Source: Dictyobacter arantiisoli (GTDB lineage: Bacteria; Chloroflexota; Ktedonobacteria; Ktedonobacterales; Ktedonobacteraceae). Taken from it: a stretch of 47,698 nt of DNA. The stretch spans positions 1 through 47,698 of the forward strand of contig NZ_BIXY01000055.1 in the NCBI RefSeq assembly GCF_008326305.1. Reading direction: 5' to 3'. A program made the translations under genes and the position numbers. Position 1 is the first letter of the stretch; each line of letters begins with the position of its first letter. Shown here one piece after another: positions 46,138-47,698 of this stretch. Below the pieces are notes generated by a model. It was given only the letters and a program-made list of their open reading frames with translations, was not told the origin of the DNA and did no database searches.

Positions 46138-47334
46138 ATGGTTCAGAATAGACGTGTAAACTTTTCTACGTTACGGCGTAATTATACTCATCCGCACGAG
46201 TATTATGCACAACTGCGGGCGCATGATAGTCTGTATTTTGATCCTTCGATTCGCTGCTGGTTAGCCACAGGATACAAAGCTGTAACGAGTATATTAAACG
46301 ATCCACGTTTCTGCTCAAAGCTAGATGCTAACACGATGCCTGGTATGTCTTATGTTCATCGGCAAATGCTCTTCATGAATGGAGAGACTCATCGGAAGGC
46401 GCAGGAAGTACTGCTAAGGCAACTGTCTCGTATGGTCAAGCAAATGTCAGACACTATTCGCGCTATCGTTGAAGATATACTGACAACGGTGCTGGCAAAG
46501 GGAGAGATGGATGTGGTCAGGGACTTTGCGGCACCAATCTCACTATTCGCTATTGTTCATATACTTGGGATACCTACTGACGATCAAGACCTGCTCTGGC
46601 AGTTGGAGCGCTGGTCAGATACCTTTGGCGATATTACCAGCGGCTATTTCAGTGGCGAAAAGCAGGACGTTCAACGTCTTGAAGCCTATTTTCGTCATCT
46701 CATTGCTGAGAAGCGATTAGCTCCTGCTGATGATCTGCTCTGTGCCTTTTTGCAGGCCGGGGATATTTTCTCGACGGAAGAAGATCTGGTGGCGAATTGT
46801 ATGATGGTGTTTGCTGCAGGGCGTACGACGACAAAAAAATTGTTAGCCAATGGGTTTCCTTTTTTAATCGAGCACTGGGATGAACTGCAAGCGCAGTATA
46901 AAGAAAATCCAAGAGCCGTTGTGAAATCTCTGGGTGAAGAACTCTTGCGTATGGTGACTCCCACACGTTGTTTAATCAGGCAGGCTGAGGAGGACGTTGA
47001 TCTCGCGGATCTGTTTCCTGGTGATCATGTAATTCGTAAAGACGAGCGTGTCTTGCTTTTTTTGGATGCCGCCAATTATGATCCCGCGTATTTCGCTGAA
47101 CCTGATCAGTTTCAAGCTTTGCGTCGTCCTAATAAGCAGGTTGCCTTTGGTTACGGTGAGCATCAATGTCCTGGTGCGACTCTTGCTCGTGTAGAGATTC
47201 AAATCACCTTAGAATTGTTGCTATCGACCTTGCAAGCAAAACCGCTACAAAAAGCGGGAACTGTTCCGCGTTGGAATCCCAATCCCAACCTGGGCGGCTA
47301 TCAGTCATACTTCATTACCTTCGCGACTGACTGA
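46138..47334 (+). CDS. Cytochrome P450
   Basis: 398 aa from the ATG at 46138 (AAGGAG about 10 nt upstream; an in-frame GTG at 46129 sits directly on the Shine-Dalgarno). Family marks: I-helix VFAAGRTTTKKLL near residue 225, ExxR in EELLRMVTP, and the heme loop FGYGEHQCPGATLARVE with the axial Cys near residue 345. It is soluble, with no membrane anchor. It starts 14 nt after the megasynthase stop, so it is co-transcribed. It probably hydroxylates or otherwise oxidises the lipopeptide or a carrier-bound residue. Redox partners are not adjacent; the ferredoxin at 10.4 kb is one candidate. Confidence 0.95.
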   Translation: MVQNRRVNFSTLRRNYTHPHEYYAQLRAHDSLYFDPSIRCWLATGYKAVTSILNDPRFCSKLDANTMPGMSYVHRQMLFMNGETHRKAQEVLLRQLSRMVKQMSDTIRAIVEDILTTVLAKGEMDVVRDFAAPISLFAIVHILGIPTDDQDLLWQLERWSDTFGDITSGYFSGEKQDVQRLEAYFRHLIAEKRLAPADDLLCAFLQAGDIFSTEEDLVANCMMVFAAGRTTTKKLLANGFPFLIEHWDELQAQYKENPRAVVKSLGEELLRMVTPTRCLIRQAEEDVDLADLFPGDHVIRKDERVLLFLDAANYDPAYFAEPDQFQALRRPNKQVAFGYGEHQCPGATLARVEIQITLELLLSTLQAKPLQKAGTVPRWNPNPNLGGYQSYFITFATD

Positions 47335-47449
47335 GCGCGATCCGCTTTCGAAACACTACTACAGCCATGAACGCACCCACACCCTTCTTCATGAGTCACC
47401 GAACTTTTCGAACAGAGGTTCGATCTACTTCAATCCGCTCTACAAGCGG

Positions 47450-47590
47450 GTTACAGGGGTGCTCCCCAATACGGTTCACTACCTGGAATGATGATGAAAA
47501 ACGTAGGTGCGTGCCGACGCTCTGTCCTCTCCCCTGTGGTACGAATTCCCCTCCCTTTTTGTTTATCATTCCTTTTATTCTCCTGAAAAT
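47450..47590 (-). repeat. Dispersed repeat, copy 3 (diverged, next to transposase end)
   Basis: On the minus strand TTCAGGAGAAT-n4-GGAATGAT (47567-47588) and TGAACCGTATTGGGG (47464-47478) occur in the same order as in copy 2 (16458-16545), with about 85 nt more between them. It lies directly downstream of the transposase-like gene, so it may be the end of that insertion sequence. Confidence 0.45.
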
Positions 47591-47605
47591 AGCCGCTCCA
47601 CAAAA

Positions 47606-47641
47606 GCAGGCAGCAGAGATCATGCCGTCTCTGCTGCCTGC
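47606..47641 (-). terminator. Rho-independent terminator overlapping the transposase stop
   Basis: A perfect 14-bp stem GCAGGCAGCAGAGA (47606-47619) with TCTCTGCTGCCTGC (47628-47641) and an 8-nt loop that contains the stop codon of the minus-strand gene. It is followed by TTTT on the minus strand. Confidence 0.75.
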
Positions 47642-47698
47642 TGTAATTGGACCTGGTACCCTAATTGCTCAAGACGGCGAAGCGCTCGACGTTTGGTG
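47620..47698 (-). CDS. 3' end of a probable transposase gene (partial)
   Basis: Only the last 25 codons are in the window: TKRRALRRLEQLGY, then QVQLQQAAETA and TGA (47620-47622). A basic helix followed by a short LGYxVxL-type tail is seen at the C-termini of several insertion-sequence transposases, and the related repeats nearby support this. The family cannot be assigned from so little sequence. It marks the likely right boundary of the biosynthetic cluster. Confidence 0.45.
   Translation of the reverse strand, partial: TKRRALRRLEQLGYQVQLQQAAETA

Noticed and set aside
47396-47623. 75-codon minus-strand frame at the right edge
   Set aside because: It lies over the repeat copy and terminator stem downstream of the transposase end; no family features.
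1-47698. CRISPR arrays, rRNA and tRNA genes
   Set aside because: No regularly spaced direct repeats and no recognisable rRNA or tRNA sequence were found by reading; a tRNAscan/Infernal run would be needed to exclude them fully.

Overview
The window most likely comes from a chromosome of a moderate-GC, soil-type bacterium of the Ktedonobacteria (Chloroflexota). This is an inference. It rests on the gene mix: a DUF4388 protein, a zinc-ribbon membrane protein with a Pro/Gln-rich linker, an XRE-NB-ARC-TPR STAND regulator, and a hybrid NRPS/PKS beside insertion-sequence debris. No rRNA or tRNA gene that could fix the taxonomy was seen.

Region 1 (1-15.4 kb) is a housekeeping and transport region framed by a urease locus split in two. 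ureC-ureG lie on the minus strand (0.27-2.78 kb). ureF-ureD-ureA-ureB lie on the plus strand (12.86-15.32 kb). Between them are two decayed genes, a DUF4388 protein, an aldo/keto reductase, a NatA/NatB-type ABC exporter, a zinc-ribbon membrane protein, a ferredoxin and a sugar-porter MFS transporter. No ureE is present; UreG ends in a His-rich tail that may take over nickel delivery.

Region 2 (15.4-17.6 kb) holds an EamA/DMT exporter and a LacI-family repressor. The exporter promoter carries two identical 12-bp palindromes. Related copies of a small dispersed repeat lie at 14.9, 16.5 and 47.5 kb; the last is next to a transposase-like gene end.

Region 3 (18.2-47.3 kb) is a biosynthetic gene cluster. 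Possible regulators come first: a LuxR-type protein with a degenerate receiver and a STAND NTPase. They are followed by a stand-alone degenerate condensation protein, a luciferase-like monooxygenase (LLM), an Asp/Glu-racemase-like protein, two translationally coupled megasynthases (2213 and 4633 aa) and a cytochrome P450. The domain order I read is FAAL-LLM-ACP-C-A(Phe)-PCP // KS-AT(malonyl)-CP-C-A(Gly)-PCP-C-A(Asn)-PCP-E-C-PCP-C. The predicted product is an N-acylated lipopeptide, perhaps oxygenated on the acyl chain: acyl-Phe, an unreduced malonate extension, Gly, D-Asn, then one position with no adenylation domain. There is no thioesterase. The line ends in a condensation domain, so release or continuation is unexplained. 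The final bases hold the 3' end of a probable transposase gene with a strong terminator.
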